Below, piece after piece: positions 9,301 to 18,849 of a stretch of DNA of 64,000 nucleotides; position 1 is the stretch's first letter, and each line of letters starts with the position of its first letter. This DNA comes from Paenarthrobacter nicotinovorans (lineage in GTDB: Bacteria > Actinomycetota > Actinomycetes > Actinomycetales > Micrococcaceae). The notes under the pieces are model-generated. The model saw only the letters and a list, made by a program, of their open reading frames with translations, was not told where the DNA came from and made no database searches. The translations under genes were made by a program, and so were the position numbers. The stretch is taken from assembly GCF_007670255.1 (NCBI RefSeq), contig NZ_SZVS01000001.1, positions 1 to 64,000 of the forward strand, given 5' to 3'.

Positions 9301-10004
9301 CCGCATCGACAGCACACAGCAGTGAGCACACGGACTCCGGGCCGCACCCGGTGAGCGGTGGACCCATCGTGCAGTTGCCCACCGCCTACGGCGATTTCGT
9401 GGCGCAGGCATGGACGGACCATGTCACGGGAGTTGAACATCTCGCTGTCAGTTCACCCAACGCGCCCAAGGGTGGCCAGGCTCCTCTGGTCCGCCTGCAC
9501 TCGGAATGCCTTACGGGCGATGTCTTCGGTTCCTACCGCTGCGATTGCGGTGAGCAGCTGGCTTTCGCGCTGGAACTGATCCATAAGGAAGGCGGTACGC
9601 TGCTTTACCTGCGTGGACAGGAAGGCCGTGGGATCGGCCTGGCCAACAAAATCAAGGCCTACGCCTTGCAGGAGGCCGGGTTCGATACCGTCGAAGCCAA
9701 TGAGCAACTTGGACTGCCCGTGGATGCACGCTCCTATGACGCGGCTGGGCAGATCCTTGCGGAGATGGGACTCCACGAAGTCCGTTTGCTGAGCAACAAC
9801 CCCGATAAGCAGCACCGCCTTGACAAGGCAGGGGTGACTGTCGTTGAGATGGTGCCCACAGAGGTGCCGTCCCGGGAGCAGAACCTCCGGTACCTGCAGA
9901 CCAAGAAGGACCGGATGGACCACCTGCTCAGGCTCGAAGTCGAGCCGGTCAGCAACGGCAAGAACCCAGCTTCACCCAAGATTTTCAACAGCAACCAAGA
10001 CTGA
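9297..10004 (+). CDS. ribA: GTP cyclohydrolase II, stand-alone
   Basis: Opens GTP in the first committed riboflavin step. It has the zinc site [18 protein letters not shown] (three Cys), the [18 protein letters not shown] loop and [13 protein letters not shown]. Of its 235 residues, about the first 22 are an Ser/His-rich linker that precedes [17 protein letters not shown], the sequence usually found at the RibBA domain joint. So the gene looks like the second half of a RibBA that is now separately translated. ATG overlaps the ribB stop. Confidence 0.95.
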   Translation: MTASTAHSSEHTDSGPHPVSGGPIVQLPTAYGDFVAQAWTDHVTGVEHLAVSSPNAPKGGQAPLVRLHSECLTGDVFGSYRCDCGEQLAFALELIHKEGGTLLYLRGQEGRGIGLANKIKAYALQEAGFDTVEANEQLGLPVDARSYDAAGQILAEMGLHEVRLLSNNPDKQHRLDKAGVTVVEMVPTEVPSREQNLRYLQTKKDRMDHLLRLEVEPVSNGKNPASPKIFNSNQD

Positions 10005-10022
10005 ACGGATCCACAGCACACC

Positions 10023-10508
10023 ATGAGCGGACACGGCGCGCCCACTATCGACCTCACTACCCTCAACCCCGAGGAGACCTCGCAGCTCAAGCTCGCCATC
10101 GTGGCGGCAAGCTGGCACACCCAGATCATGGACGGCCTGGTGGACGGTGCCCTGCGTGCAGCCAAGGAAGCGGGCATCGCGGAACCCACGCTGTTGCGGG
10201 TTCCGGGCAGCTTCGAACTTCCGGTCGCCGCTGCCAGGCTGGCACCGCACTTTGACGCCGTCGTGGCCCTGGGCGTCGTTATCCGCGGCGGAACCCCGCA
10301 CTTCGACTACGTCTGCCAGGCCGCGACGTCGGGACTTACCGATGTCAGCGTCCGCACCGGAGTGCCGGTGGGCTTTGGCGTACTCACCTGCGATACCGAA
10401 CAGCAGGGCCTCGACCGGGCCGGCCTTCCCGGCTCCCAGGAAGACAAGGGCCACGAGGCCGTCACAGCTGCCCTGGCTACCGCGGTGACGCTGAAGCACT
10501 TCAGCTGA
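10023..10508 (+). CDS. ribH: 6,7-dimethyl-8-ribityllumazine synthase
   Basis: Condenses the RibB product with the RibD-pathway aminouracil. The 161-residue protein has [47 protein letters not shown] and [20 protein letters not shown], the full active-site set of lumazine synthase. It is the last rib gene and follows ribA by 18 bases. A strong hairpin lies 30 bases after its stop. Confidence 0.96.
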   Translation: MSGHGAPTIDLTTLNPEETSQLKLAIVAASWHTQIMDGLVDGALRAAKEAGIAEPTLLRVPGSFELPVAAARLAPHFDAVVALGVVIRGGTPHFDYVCQAATSGLTDVSVRTGVPVGFGVLTCDTEQQGLDRAGLPGSQEDKGHEAVTAALATAVTLKHFS

Positions 10509-10538
10509 GCGGGTACTGCCTCGGCTAAGCGTGCACGA

Positions 10539-10576
10539 GAAGGGGATGTCGGTGTGTCTTCACTCACATCCCCTTC
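10539..10576 (+). terminator. Hairpin ending the rib operon
   Basis: GAAGGGGATGT (10539-10549) pairs over 11 bp with ACATCCCCTTC (10566-10576) around a 16-base loop. There is no long T run, so it may be a weak or Rho-assisted terminator. It separates ribH from hisE. Confidence 0.6.
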
Positions 10577-10631
10577 GTCATGCAGCGCCCCAACGAGCGG
10601 CGTCGGCCCAGGAGCAAGTAGTCTGGAGGGC

Positions 10632-10895
10632 GTGAAGAATTTCGAGACGCTGTTCGCAGAACTGAGTGAGAAAGCAGCGACCCGCCCGGCAGGCTCGCGT
10701 ACGGTAGCCGAGCTGGACTCCGGAATCCACGGCATTGGCAAAAAGGTGGTCGAAGAGGCCGCTGAAGTCTGGATGGCCGCGGAGTATGAATCGGACGAGG
10801 CTGCTGCTGAGGAAATCTCCCAGCTCCTGTACCACCTGCAGGTCCTCATGCTTGCCAAGGGCCTCAGCCTGGAAGACGTTTACAAGCATCTCTAG
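10632..10895 (+). CDS. hisE: Phosphoribosyl-ATP diphosphatase
   Basis: Hydrolyses PR-ATP to PR-AMP, the second histidine step. The 87-residue all-alpha protein begins [15 protein letters not shown] and carries the MazG-like metal site [14 protein letters not shown] followed by [17 protein letters not shown] start at 10632 is preceded by GGAGGG. It is separate from hisI, as usual in actinobacteria, and hisG follows in the same direction. Confidence 0.95.
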   Translation: MKNFETLFAELSEKAATRPAGSRTVAELDSGIHGIGKKVVEEAAEVWMAAEYESDEAAAEEISQLLYHLQVLMLAKGLSLEDVYKHL

Positions 10896-10981
10896 CCACG
10901 CCACTCCGCCTGCCCGCAGGCGGAGCAAGCCGCGTGGCCGATGTGCCTGAAACCTCCATTCCAAACAGAAAGTCTCCCAAA

Positions 10982-11842
10982 ATGCTCCGTGTAGCAGTCC
11001 CCAACAAGGGATCCCTGTCCGAAGCCGCCTCCGCAATGCTGTCCGAGGCCGGATACCGCCAACGCCGCGACTCCCGCGAGCTGGTGATGGTCGATCCCGA
11101 CAACGACATTGAATTCTTCTTCCTCCGTCCCCGGGATATCGCCGTGTATGTGGGACAGGGAACCCTGGACGTCGGCATCACCGGCAGGGACCTGCTCCTT
11201 GACGCAAAAGTCGAAGCCGAAGAACTGCTTCCCCTGGGTTTTGCGCCTTCGACCTTCCGCTTCGCCGGCCCTGTGGGTGACTTCACCGGCGTCGAGCAGC
11301 TTGAAGGCAAGCGCCTGGCCACCAGCTACGACGGCCTCCTGCGCGACTACCTGGCTGAGCGAGGCGTCAATGCCAAGGTGGTCCGCCTGGACGGCGCCGT
11401 CGAGTCCTCTGTCCGCCTCGGCGTTGCGGATGCCATTGCTGACGTGGTGGAAACCGGCAATACCCTCAAGGCCGCCGGCATGGAAATCTTCGGTGACCCC
11501 ATCCTGAAGTCCGAGGCCGTGTTGATCCGCCGTTCGGGTTCCGGTGGCGCCGCCAATGGGACGGCCAAGGAAATCGACATCCTCATCCGCCGCCTCCAGG
11601 GCGTTCTGGTGGCGCGACAGTACGTGTTGATGGACTACGACATCCGCAAGGATCTGGTGGAAGACGCCGCGGCACTGACCCCCGGCCTTGAGTCGCCCAC
11701 GGTTTCCCCGCTGCGTGATTCCGAATGGGTGGCCGTGCGTTCCATGGTTCCCAAGAAGGAAACCAACCGCATCATGGACGAACTGTACGACCTCGGCGCC
11801 CGCGCCATCCTGGTCAGCAGCATCCACGCCTGCCGGATCTGA
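10982..11842 (+). CDS. hisG: ATP phosphoribosyltransferase, long form
   Basis: Commits PRPP and ATP to histidine synthesis. It begins MLRVAVPNKGSLSEAA and contains VGQGTLDVGITGRDLLL and the PRPP loop VADAIADVVETGNTL (about residues 142-156). The C-terminal 75 residues form the extra ACT-like regulatory domain of long HisG, which binds histidine for feedback inhibition. I chose ATG 10982 because it opens the conserved first strand. An upstream in-frame start at 10934 would add 16 unsupported residues. 286 residues. Confidence 0.95.
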   Translation: MLRVAVPNKGSLSEAASAMLSEAGYRQRRDSRELVMVDPDNDIEFFFLRPRDIAVYVGQGTLDVGITGRDLLLDAKVEAEELLPLGFAPSTFRFAGPVGDFTGVEQLEGKRLATSYDGLLRDYLAERGVNAKVVRLDGAVESSVRLGVADAIADVVETGNTLKAAGMEIFGDPILKSEAVLIRRSGSGGAANGTAKEIDILIRRLQGVLVARQYVLMDYDIRKDLVEDAAALTPGLESPTVSPLRDSEWVAVRSMVPKKETNRIMDELYDLGARAILVSSIHACRI

Positions 11843-11887
11843 CACACGCACTGATCAAGTAGAGCCAGCAGAACTGAGGAGCAGCAC

Positions 11888-12664
11888 ATGGCTGTAGCCG
11901 TACGCGTCATCCCATGCCTGGACGTGGACGCGGGCCGCGTCGTCAAGGGCGTCAACTTTGAAGGCCTCCGCGACGCCGGGGACCCGGTGGAACTTGCCCA
12001 CCGCTATGACAACGGCGGGGCCGACGAACTGACGTTCCTGGACGTCACTGCCTCATCGGGAAACCGTGAAACGACGTTCGACGTCGTTCGCCGCACCGCA
12101 GAGGAAGTGTTCATTCCCCTCACCGTGGGTGGTGGGGTCCGTGGTGTGGCCGAGGTCGATAAGCTCCTGCGCTTCGGTGCGGACAAAGCTTCCATCAACA
12201 CGGCCGCCGTTGCCCGCCCCGAGGTGATCGACGAGATCACCCGGCACTTCGGCTCCCAGGTGCTGGTGCTCTCGGTCGACGCGCGCCGTACCCGGGAAGG
12301 TGACGTTCCGACGTCGTCCGGTTTTGAAGTCACCACGCACGGCGGCCGGACCGGTACCGGAATCGACGCCATTGCCTGGGCGAAGGAAGCTGCTGACAGG
12401 GGAGTCGGGGAGATCCTGCTGAACTCCATTGACGCCGACGGCACCAAGGATGGCTTCGACCTCGAACTCATCCGCCTGGTCCGTGCAGCGGTCAATATCC
12501 CGATCATCGCCTCGGGCGGCGCGGGGGCTCCAGAGCATTTTCCGCCGGCCGTCCAGGCAGGCGCCGACGCCGTGCTTGCAGCCTCGGTGTTCCACTTTGG
12601 TCCGGACGACATGATCTCCCAGGTCAAGACCGCGATCCGTGAGGCTGGCTTCGAAGTCCGCTGA
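11888..12664 (+). CDS. hisF: Imidazole glycerol phosphate synthase, cyclase subunit
   Basis: TIM-barrel subunit that uses ammonia from HisH to make IGP and AICAR. It shows [20 protein letters not shown] with the catalytic first Asp, [43 protein letters not shown] with the second catalytic Asp, and [16 protein letters not shown] start with GGAGCAGCAC upstream. 258 residues. HisH, HisA/PriA, HisB, HisC and HisD are not in the window and must lie elsewhere. Confidence 0.97.
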   Translation: MAVAVRVIPCLDVDAGRVVKGVNFEGLRDAGDPVELAHRYDNGGADELTFLDVTASSGNRETTFDVVRRTAEEVFIPLTVGGGVRGVAEVDKLLRFGADKASINTAAVARPEVIDEITRHFGSQVLVLSVDARRTREGDVPTSSGFEVTTHGGRTGTGIDAIAWAKEAADRGVGEILLNSIDADGTKDGFDLELIRLVRAAVNIPIIASGGAGAPEHFPPAVQAGADAVLAASVFHFGPDDMISQVKTAIREAGFEVR

Positions 12665-12682
12665 TTTCCCGCCGTAAACGTA

Positions 12683-12745
12683 CAACGCGGGGTCACTTAT
12701 GGCCCATCATCCCCTCCGGGATGGGCCATAAGTGACCCCGCGTTG
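12683..12745. terminator. 26-bp near-perfect palindrome, bidirectional terminator between convergent genes
   Basis: Positions 12683-12708 pair without mismatch with 12720-12745 around an 11-base loop. The arm begins CAACGCGGGGTCACTTATGG. It sits in the 85 bases between the stops of hisF and the opposed isomerase-fold gene, and could end both transcripts. The arms lack T runs. The length and perfection are unusual for a plain terminator and suggest a repeated genomic element. Confidence 0.8.
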
Positions 12746-12749
12746 GTGG

Positions 12750-13394
12750 TTAAAGTCCGATGTCCGCTGACTGCAAAAGCGCGACGGCGTCCGGCTGGCC
12801 CTCAAAGGTGACCAAGGCCTGGTTGGTGCGGCCGTGGGCGTGCATCAGCAATTCGCCCGGCTCGCCAACGATGGCCACGGAAACGGGTGCGCGCTTGGCA
12901 ACGTGCCGCGGGCCTGTGGGCCTGACCAGAACGATGCCAAGGTCCACGCCACGGTACAGGAACGCTGCGCGCTTGATGAGGTCGTTCCAGAGAGCGTCCG
13001 AGTAGGCCTCGTCCAGTGCCCGGGGTGCCCAGCGGTCCCCGGCGCGGCGGATGTCTTCGGTGTGCACGAAGAATTCGATGAGGTTCGAGGTCTCGTCCAG
13101 CGCCTTGATCTTCAAAGGAGAAAACGCCGGCGGGCCCGAGCGGAAGGTCTTGACGAGGTCTGCGTAGTCGTCCGTGGTCTTCAGTTGCGAGGCCAGTTTG
13201 GAGGTGGCTTTCTCTGACGCTTTACCAAGGCGGGGGATCAGCAGTCCGACGCCGACAGCGAACTTCCGCTCCCGCAGATACAAGTGCGCGGCAAGGTCCC
13301 GTGTCCGCCACCCTTCGCAGAGCGTGGGGGAGTCAGGTCCGGCCGCCAGCAGGGTTTCGGCCAGTACTTCTCGGGAGGGATCGACGAAATGCAT
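12750..13394 (-). CDS. TIGR03085-type protein, maleylpyruvate isomerase/DinB-like four-helix fold
   Basis: A 214-residue soluble protein. It begins MHFVDPSREVLAETLLAAGPD and carries CEGWRTRDLAAHLYLRE, the pattern of the mycothiol-dependent maleylpyruvate isomerase N-terminal domain (metal-binding His in AAHL), and FFVHTEDIRRAGDRWAPR, the actinobacterial TIGR03085 hallmark. A beta-rich C-terminal part (VSVAIVGEPGELLMHAHGR) resembles an SCP2-like half. The start at 13394 gives a standard N-terminus; an upstream one adds 13 weak residues. Function is unknown. It opposes the his genes. Confidence 0.8.
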   Translation of the reverse strand: MHFVDPSREVLAETLLAAGPDSPTLCEGWRTRDLAAHLYLRERKFAVGVGLLIPRLGKASEKATSKLASQLKTTDDYADLVKTFRSGPPAFSPLKIKALDETSNLIEFFVHTEDIRRAGDRWAPRALDEAYSDALWNDLIKRAAFLYRGVDLGIVLVRPTGPRHVAKRAPVSVAIVGEPGELLMHAHGRTNQALVTFEGQPDAVALLQSADIGL

Positions 13395-13484
13395 CACTTG
13401 TGAAACTAGCACGATCGGCGCGCACTTGCGCACTGGAACCGCCGCAGAATCGCCAGTCCCGCCAAAGGCACTAGACTTGATCTG

Positions 13485-13901
13485 ATGTCAGAGCAGTCCG
13501 CCCCCAGCCCCTCTCCCGCCGTGGAGCTTTCCAGCGACCCCGCGGGTCCGTTGCCGCAGGAGATCGCAGATGCCCTTAAGCGCGATTCCGCAGGCCTGGT
13601 TGCCGCCATCGTGCAACAGCATGACACCAACGAGGTCCTGATGCTCGGGTGGATGGATGACGAAGCCCTGCACCGCACGATGACCACCGGACGCGTCACG
13701 TTCTACTCCCGTTCCCGCCAGGAGTACTGGCGCAAGGGCGACACTTCCGGACACGTACAGTTCGTGAAGTCAGTCGCCCTGGACTGCGACGGCGACGCCC
13801 TCCTGATCCGTGTTGACCAGATCGGCGCTGCCTGCCACACCGGAACCCGGACCTGTTTCGACGGTCGCGACCTGACGGTCGTCACGGGCCACCGCGAATA
13901 A
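13485..13901 (+). CDS. hisI: Phosphoribosyl-AMP cyclohydrolase
   Basis: Third histidine step, opening the PR-AMP adenine ring. The 138-residue protein shows [36 protein letters not shown], the Asp-rich metal site [16 protein letters not shown] and the Zn Cys of [10 protein letters not shown]. The N-terminal 30 residues are a Ser/Pro-rich extension. It is split from hisEGF by the opposed TIGR03085 gene and followed 60 bases later by trpE, so it probably travels with the trp transcript. Confidence 0.95.
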   Translation: MSEQSAPSPSPAVELSSDPAGPLPQEIADALKRDSAGLVAAIVQQHDTNEVLMLGWMDDEALHRTMTTGRVTFYSRSRQEYWRKGDTSGHVQFVKSVALDCDGDALLIRVDQIGAACHTGTRTCFDGRDLTVVTGHRE

Positions 13902-13961
13902 GGCACCCCAGCACTTTCCACTGACGCACCACCTCAGACCAAAAGGCGGAGAACAATAGCC

Positions 13962-15542
13962 ATGCAGGACCTTGGAATCATCAGCCCGGGCCTGGAAGAG
14001 TTCCGGGAACTCGCCGTCCACAGCCGTGTCATCCCTGTCCGGCTGAAAGTCCTTGCCGACGCCGAAACCCCCATCGGGCTCTATCGGAAACTGGCCAAGG
14101 GGCAGCCTGGGACCTTCCTGTTGGAATCAGCGGCCGTCGGCGGCGCCTGGTCGCGCTACTCCTTCATCGGTTCGAAGTCCCGCGCCACGCTGACCACCAA
14201 GGAAGGCCAGGCGCATTGGATCGGCGAGCCTCCGGTGGGCGTGCCCGTTTCCGGCAACCCGGTCGAAGCCGTCCGCGACACGATTTCCGCATTGCAGACC
14301 GACCGCTTCGAGGGCCTGCCGCCCTTCACCTCCGGCCTGGTGGGCTTCCTTGGCTGGGAATCCGTGCGCCACTGGGAGCGTTTGACCTCCCCGCCCGAGG
14401 ATGACCTGCAGTTGCCGGAAATGGCGCTGAACCTGGTTACCGACATGGCCGTCCACGACAACGTCGACGGTACTGTCCTGTTGATTGCCAACGCCATCAA
14501 CTTTGACGACAGCACCGAACGCGTTGACGAAGCCTGGCACGATGCCGTGGCCCGCGTGAACGGGCTCCTGGAGCAGATCAGCACGCCCGTGCCCCAGCCT
14601 GTTTCCGTGCTGGATACGGCTGCGTTGGACTTCGCCTCCAGCGTGCAGGAACGCTGGGACGAAGCCAAGTACTTGGAAGCCATCGACCGCGGCAAGGAAG
14701 CGATCGTGGACGGCGAGGTTTTCCAGGTGGTGATCTCGCGACGCTTCGAGATGGAATGCGCCGCTGATCCCTTGGACGTTTACCGCGTGCTGCGCAACAC
14801 CAACCCCAGCCCGTATATGTACCTCTTCAGCTTGGAGGATGCCGACGGCCGCGAGTACTCGATCGTGGGGTCTTCGCCCGAAGCTCTGGTGACGGTGACC
14901 GGTGACGAAGTCATCACCCACCCGATCGCCGGCTCACGTCCTCGCGGCAAGACGGTTGAGGCGGACAAGGCCTTGGCGACTGAGCTGCTGGCGGACCAGA
15001 AGGAACGCGCCGAACACCTGATGCTGGTGGATCTCTCGCGCAACGACCTCTCCAAGGTGTGCGTCGCCGGTACCGTCGATGTCACGCAGTTCATGGAAGT
15101 GGAACGCTTCAGCCACATCATGCACCTGGTCTCCACGGTAGTGGGCGAGCTCGCTCCCCACGCCAAGGCTTACGACGTCCTGAAGGCTACCTTCCCCGCA
15201 GGCACGTTGTCCGGTGCCCCCAAGCCCCGCGCCCTCCGGCTCCTGGACGAGTTGGAGCCGCACCGCCGCGGCATCTATGGCGGTGTGGTGGGCTACCTGG
15301 ACTTCGCCGGCGACATGGACATGGCCATTGCCATCCGTTCTGCCCTGCTCCGCGAAGGCCGTGCCTACGTTCAGGCCGGTGGCGGAATTGTGGCGGATTC
15401 GCACAAGCCCTCCGAAGCCTTGGAGACGGTGAACAAGGCCGCTGCGCCGCTGCGCGCCGTGCACACCGCGGGCTCGCTGCAGAACATTGCGGTAGATGCC
15501 GGTCGGGATGAACTGCCCGACGGCGGGACGTCCGCCCCGTGA
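13962..15542 (+). CDS. trpE: Anthranilate synthase component I
   Basis: Converts chorismate to anthranilate using ammonia from TrpG. The 526-residue protein has the N-terminal LLESAAVGGAWSRYSFIG feedback site with the LLES motif typical of tryptophan-sensitive TrpE. The chorismate-binding half has EVFQVVISRRFE, PSPYMYLF, GSSPEALVTV, HPIAGSRPRGK, LVDLSRNDLSKVC and GTLSGAPKPRALRLLDELE. The 60-base gap before it holds AAAGGCGGAG and no leader peptide that I can see. TrpG and TrpD are not in the window. Confidence 0.96.
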   Translation: MQDLGIISPGLEEFRELAVHSRVIPVRLKVLADAETPIGLYRKLAKGQPGTFLLESAAVGGAWSRYSFIGSKSRATLTTKEGQAHWIGEPPVGVPVSGNPVEAVRDTISALQTDRFEGLPPFTSGLVGFLGWESVRHWERLTSPPEDDLQLPEMALNLVTDMAVHDNVDGTVLLIANAINFDDSTERVDEAWHDAVARVNGLLEQISTPVPQPVSVLDTAALDFASSVQERWDEAKYLEAIDRGKEAIVDGEVFQVVISRRFEMECAADPLDVYRVLRNTNPSPYMYLFSLEDADGREYSIVGSSPEALVTVTGDEVITHPIAGSRPRGKTVEADKALATELLADQKERAEHLMLVDLSRNDLSKVCVAGTVDVTQFMEVERFSHIMHLVSTVVGELAPHAKAYDVLKATFPAGTLSGAPKPRALRLLDELEPHRRGIYGGVVGYLDFAGDMDMAIAIRSALLREGRAYVQAGGGIVADSHKPSEALETVNKAAAPLRAVHTAGSLQNIAVDAGRDELPDGGTSAP

Positions 15543-16141
15543 GCACCGCCGCCTCCGCACTTCCCGCACAGGCCCCGCCCCGCTGGGCCCGCAAGTCGAC
15601 TGTGGTCCTCGCGGCCGTCGTTCTTGCCTTGGCTGTTTTCGGAACCACCACGCAGACCTGGATCGAGGTGCAGCTGGATCCCGCTGGGGTGTCCAACAGC
15701 AACCTCCACGTGCCCGGCAACAAGGCTGCAACCGCCGTCACCGCACTTGCTCTCGTGGCGTTGGCCGGTGGCCTGGCCGCGTCCATCGCGGGCCGGGTGG
15801 CGCGGTGGATCATCGCCGTCATCATTGCCTTCTCGGCCGCCGGAATCGTCCTTGCCGCCTCCACCGTACTGGCCGATCCACTCGGAGCCGCCCAGGGATC
15901 CATCGCTGCGGCCACCGGTGTTGCTGGTGGGCAGGCGGGTGTGGTTGCCACGGCCTTCCCAGTGGTGGCCATCGTCGCAGGCGCCCTGCTGGCTGTGTGC
16001 GCCGCGGTGCTGCCGCTGGCCGGGCGTCACTGGAAAACCCGGACCAAATACGACGCGGGTTCGAGGGGCAGGCAGGACGGCGAGCCAGTGGACGAGATTG
16101 ACAGTTGGGACAGCTTGTCACGGGGCGAGGACCCAACCTAG
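15539..16141 (+). CDS. Trp biosynthesis-associated membrane protein (TIGR02234 type)
   Basis: A 200-residue protein with four hydrophobic segments (roughly residues 20-38, 60-80, 85-108 and 138-160) and a charged C-terminal tail ending in DSLSRGEDPT. Actinobacteria keep this family between trpE and trpC. Its function is not known. The GTG start overlaps the trpE stop by four bases (GTGA), so it is translationally coupled to trpE. Confidence 0.9.
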   Translation: MSTAASALPAQAPPRWARKSTVVLAAVVLALAVFGTTTQTWIEVQLDPAGVSNSNLHVPGNKAATAVTALALVALAGGLAASIAGRVARWIIAVIIAFSAAGIVLAASTVLADPLGAAQGSIAAATGVAGGQAGVVATAFPVVAIVAGALLAVCAAVLPLAGRHWKTRTKYDAGSRGRQDGEPVDEIDSWDSLSRGEDPT

Positions 16142-16264
16142 AGGCACAAGTGCAAAGTTTCGGTGCGGCGTTGCGCCAGCGTTGCCCCGCGCGTCGGTCG
16201 ATGTCCCCGGCCGACGTCAATAAATGGCAGAATGTAAGCAGTATTCATCCTGAGGAGATTTCAC

Positions 16265-16537
16265 ATGAGCAAAACCACAGTGTCCGCAAACCAAGCTGAT
16301 TCCACCATGGCCAGCCACGCTGACGCCATCGGTCACGGAAACAGCCCGGCTGCCTGGACCTGCGTGATTGTCATGCTGGTTGGTGCCTTGATCTCTTCCA
16401 TTGCTTTCGTCATCGCCAGCACCCCCATTTTCGTTGGCGGCCTGGTTGTCATGGTTATCGGCCTCATCGTTGGCCTGGTAATGCGCAAGGCGGGCTACGG
16501 AGTGGGCGGCAGCAAGCTGCAGAACAACGGCCACTAA
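16265..16537 (+). CDS. HGxxPAAW family small membrane protein
   Basis: A 90-residue protein whose IGHGNSPAAWT at residues 23-33 is the signature of this actinobacterial family. Two transmembrane helices follow (about 33-53 and 58-77), ending in a polar GGSKLQNNGH tail. A strong GAGGAGATTTCAC site precedes the ATG. It is consistently found beside trpC. Its role is unknown. It stops two bases before the trpC start. Confidence 0.92.
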   Translation: MSKTTVSANQADSTMASHADAIGHGNSPAAWTCVIVMLVGALISSIAFVIASTPIFVGGLVVMVIGLIVGLVMRKAGYGVGGSKLQNNGH

Positions 16538-16539
16538 TC

Positions 16540-17358
16540 GTGACCGTTCTTGATGACATCATCGTTGGCGTCAAGGAGGACCTCGAGGCACGCCGCGCCC
16601 TTGTGTCCCTCGAGGAGCTGAAGGAGCGCGCCGCCGCTGCTGCGCCTGCACGTGATGCCTGGGCAGCCCTGGGGGGAGCTTCGTCCGACCGCAGCGAGCT
16701 CAAGGTCATCGCCGAGATCAAGCGCCGGAGCCCTTCCAAGGGTGACCTCGCCTCCATCGCCGATCCCGCATCGCTGGCAGTGCAGTACGCGGACGGCGGA
16801 GCTTCCGTCATCAGCGTGCTCACCGAACAGCGCCGTTTCGGCGGCTCGCTGGCGGACCTTGATGCCGTACGTGCCGCCGTCGAAACGCCGTTGCTCCGCA
16901 AGGATTTCACGGTTGATGAGTACCAGATCTGGGAAGCCCGTGCACATGGCGCGGACCTCATCCTGCTCATTGTCGCCGCTTTGACCGATGAAGAGCTTGT
17001 ACGGTTCAGCACCTTGAGCCACGAGCTCGGCATGAATGTCCTGGTGGAAACGCACACCGAGGAAGAGATTGAACGGGCTGTCGCTGCGAAGGCCAGGATT
17101 ATCGGCATCAACGTGCGGAACCTGAAGACGCTCGACGTCGACCGCTCGGTTTTCGGTTCGCTGGCCGGTTTGATTCCCGCTGGTGCAGTCGTGGTCGCCG
17201 AATCCGGGGTCAGGGGTGCAGATGACGTCGCGCACTACGCCGCAGGTGGCGCCAACGCCATTCTTGTCGGCGAAGCGCTGGTCAGCGATTCCACCCCGCG
17301 CGAGCGGATTACCGAATTCAAGGCAGCTGGAGCTGCCGCCATCGCCGTCAGGAACTGA
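16540..17358 (+). CDS. trpC: Indole-3-glycerol phosphate synthase
   Basis: Closes the indole ring from CdRP. TIM barrel of 272 residues with VIAEIKRRSPSKGDL (catalytic Lys), SVLTEQRRFGGSLADL, LLRKDFTVDEYQIWEARAHGAD (catalytic Lys and Glu nearby), VETHTEEE, GINVRNLKTL and VAESGV. GTG start at 16540 lies two bases after the HGxxPAAW stop. No fused TrpF domain is present. In actinobacteria PriA usually supplies that step. Confidence 0.96.
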   Translation: MTVLDDIIVGVKEDLEARRALVSLEELKERAAAAAPARDAWAALGGASSDRSELKVIAEIKRRSPSKGDLASIADPASLAVQYADGGASVISVLTEQRRFGGSLADLDAVRAAVETPLLRKDFTVDEYQIWEARAHGADLILLIVAALTDEELVRFSTLSHELGMNVLVETHTEEEIERAVAAKARIIGINVRNLKTLDVDRSVFGSLAGLIPAGAVVVAESGVRGADDVAHYAAGGANAILVGEALVSDSTPRERITEFKAAGAAAIAVRN

Positions 17359-17388
17359 GGCAGTTACTGAATCACGGCGAGAATTCAT

Positions 17389-17421
17389 AAGGCAGCCCGG
17401 GCTCAAGCCCGTGGCTGCCTT
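17389..17421 (+). promoter_or_regulatory. Strong hairpin between trpC and trpB
   Basis: AAGGCAGCC (17389-17397) pairs with GGCTGCCTT (17413-17421), with a smaller GGGCT/AGCCC pair inside. It lies in the 114-base trpC-trpB gap, the only long gap inside the trp cluster. It has no T run after it. It could be a partial terminator, a processing site or part of a trpB leader. A UGG codon follows at once, but no convincing leader peptide is seen. Confidence 0.5.
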
Positions 17422-17472
17422 GTGGCACGTGGAACTACCCAAAGAACTAAGTGGAACAGGACGGTGAGACTG

Positions 17473-18849
17473 ATGGTCGACGCGCCAACAGCCGGCTCAG
17501 AAGAGAATGCCGCAGACGCATTCCTGCAAGGTGGCCCTTCGCTGCGCAACGCATCGGGGCCCTACTTCGGAAGCTACGGCGGACGCTGGATGCCCGAGTC
17601 TCTCATCGCCGCGTTGGACGAAGTGCAGGACACCTTCGAAAAAGCCAAGGCTGATCCTGATTTCATCGCAGAGTTGAAGGACCTCAACAAGAACTACTCC
17701 GGCAGGCCGTCATTGCTGACGGAGGCGAAACGCTTCTCCGCGCACGCTGGGGGAGCGCGCATCTTCCTCAAGCGCGAAGACCTCAACCACACCGGCTCGC
17801 ACAAGATCAACAACGTCCTCGGCCAAGCGCTGCTGGCCAAGCGGATGGGCAAGACCCGCGTCATCGCCGAAACCGGTGCCGGGCAGCACGGTGTTGCCAG
17901 CGCCACCGCAGCAGCCCTGCTGGGCCTTGAGTGCGTGGTGTACATGGGAGCCGAGGATTGTCGCCGTCAGGCTTTGAACGTAGCCCGCATGCAGTTGTTG
18001 GGTGCCACTGTTGTACCGGTCACCAACGGCTCCCAGACACTTAAGGACGCCATCAACGACGCCCTCCGCGACTGGGTCTCGAACGTGGAGAACACCCACT
18101 ACCTTCTGGGCACTGCTGCCGGAGCCCACCCGTTCCCGGCCATGGTCCGCTACTTCCACGAAGTCATTGGCGAAGAAGCCCGGAGCCAGATCCTCGAGCA
18201 GACCGGAAAGCTTCCGGATGCCATTTGCGCCTGCATCGGCGGCGGATCCAACGCGATCGGTCTGTTCCACGCGTTCCTGGACGACGCATCGGTGAAGATC
18301 TACGGTTTTGAAGCCGGCGGTGAAGGCGTGGAAACCGGCCGGCACGCAGCAGCCATCTCCCTGGGCCGCCCCGGTGTGCTCCATGGCGCGCGTTCGTACC
18401 TCATGCAGGACGAAGACGGACAGACCATTGAGTCCCACTCGATTTCCGCAGGCCTGGACTACCCCAGCGTGGGTCCTGAACACTCCTACCTCGCGGACAT
18501 CGGACGCGTCAGCTACGAGGCCGTCACTGACACCGAAGCCATGGATGCGTTCAGCCTCCTGTGCCGGACGGAAGGCATCATTCCCGCCATCGAGTCCTCG
18601 CACGCCCTGGCCGGTGCCATCAAGATTGGCCACCGCCTGACTGTTGGCAAGGAAAACCCTTCCGACGTCACGGTGATCGTGAATCTGTCCGGTCGAGGCG
18701 ACAAGGACGTGGAAACCGCTGCGGCCTGGTTCAACATGTTGGACGAAGAGGGACACGTCAAGGGCACCACCCTGTCCACCCGTAAGCCCAAGGGGCCGTC
18801 CGACCGCGTGTCCGGGACTGCTGCGGATGAAAACGAGGACCAGAACTGA
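17473..18849 (+). CDS. trpB: Tryptophan synthase, beta subunit
   Basis: PLP enzyme joining indole and serine. The 458-residue product has [16 protein letters not shown], the PLP lysine in [41 protein letters not shown] (phosphate-binding) and [11 protein letters not shown]. The last 30 residues are an acidic extension ([20 protein letters not shown]). I chose ATG 17473; GTG 17464 is also possible, and a farther start at 17422 would run through the hairpin. The stop shares a base with the trpA start. Confidence 0.96.
   Translation: MVDAPTAGSEENAADAFLQGGPSLRNASGPYFGSYGGRWMPESLIAALDEVQDTFEKAKADPDFIAELKDLNKNYSGRPSLLTEAKRFSAHAGGARIFLKREDLNHTGSHKINNVLGQALLAKRMGKTRVIAETGAGQHGVASATAAALLGLECVVYMGAEDCRRQALNVARMQLLGATVVPVTNGSQTLKDAINDALRDWVSNVENTHYLLGTAAGAHPFPAMVRYFHEVIGEEARSQILEQTGKLPDAICACIGGGSNAIGLFHAFLDDASVKIYGFEAGGEGVETGRHAAAISLGRPGVLHGARSYLMQDEDGQTIESHSISAGLDYPSVGPEHSYLADIGRVSYEAVTDTEAMDAFSLLCRTEGIIPAIESSHALAGAIKIGHRLTVGKENPSDVTVIVNLSGRGDKDVETAAAWFNMLDEEGHVKGTTLSTRKPKGPSDRVSGTAADENEDQN

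Noticed and set aside
8611..10004. ribB/ribA as one RibBA gene broken by a frameshift
   Set aside because: RibB ends normally, and RibA has its own ribosome site and a clean ATGA overlap, so two genes fit better than a broken fusion.
17405..17467. A trp leader peptide before trpB ([11 protein letters not shown]...)
   Set aside because: It has one Trp codon, no clear ribosome site and no terminator/antiterminator pair, so it is not a credible attenuator peptide.
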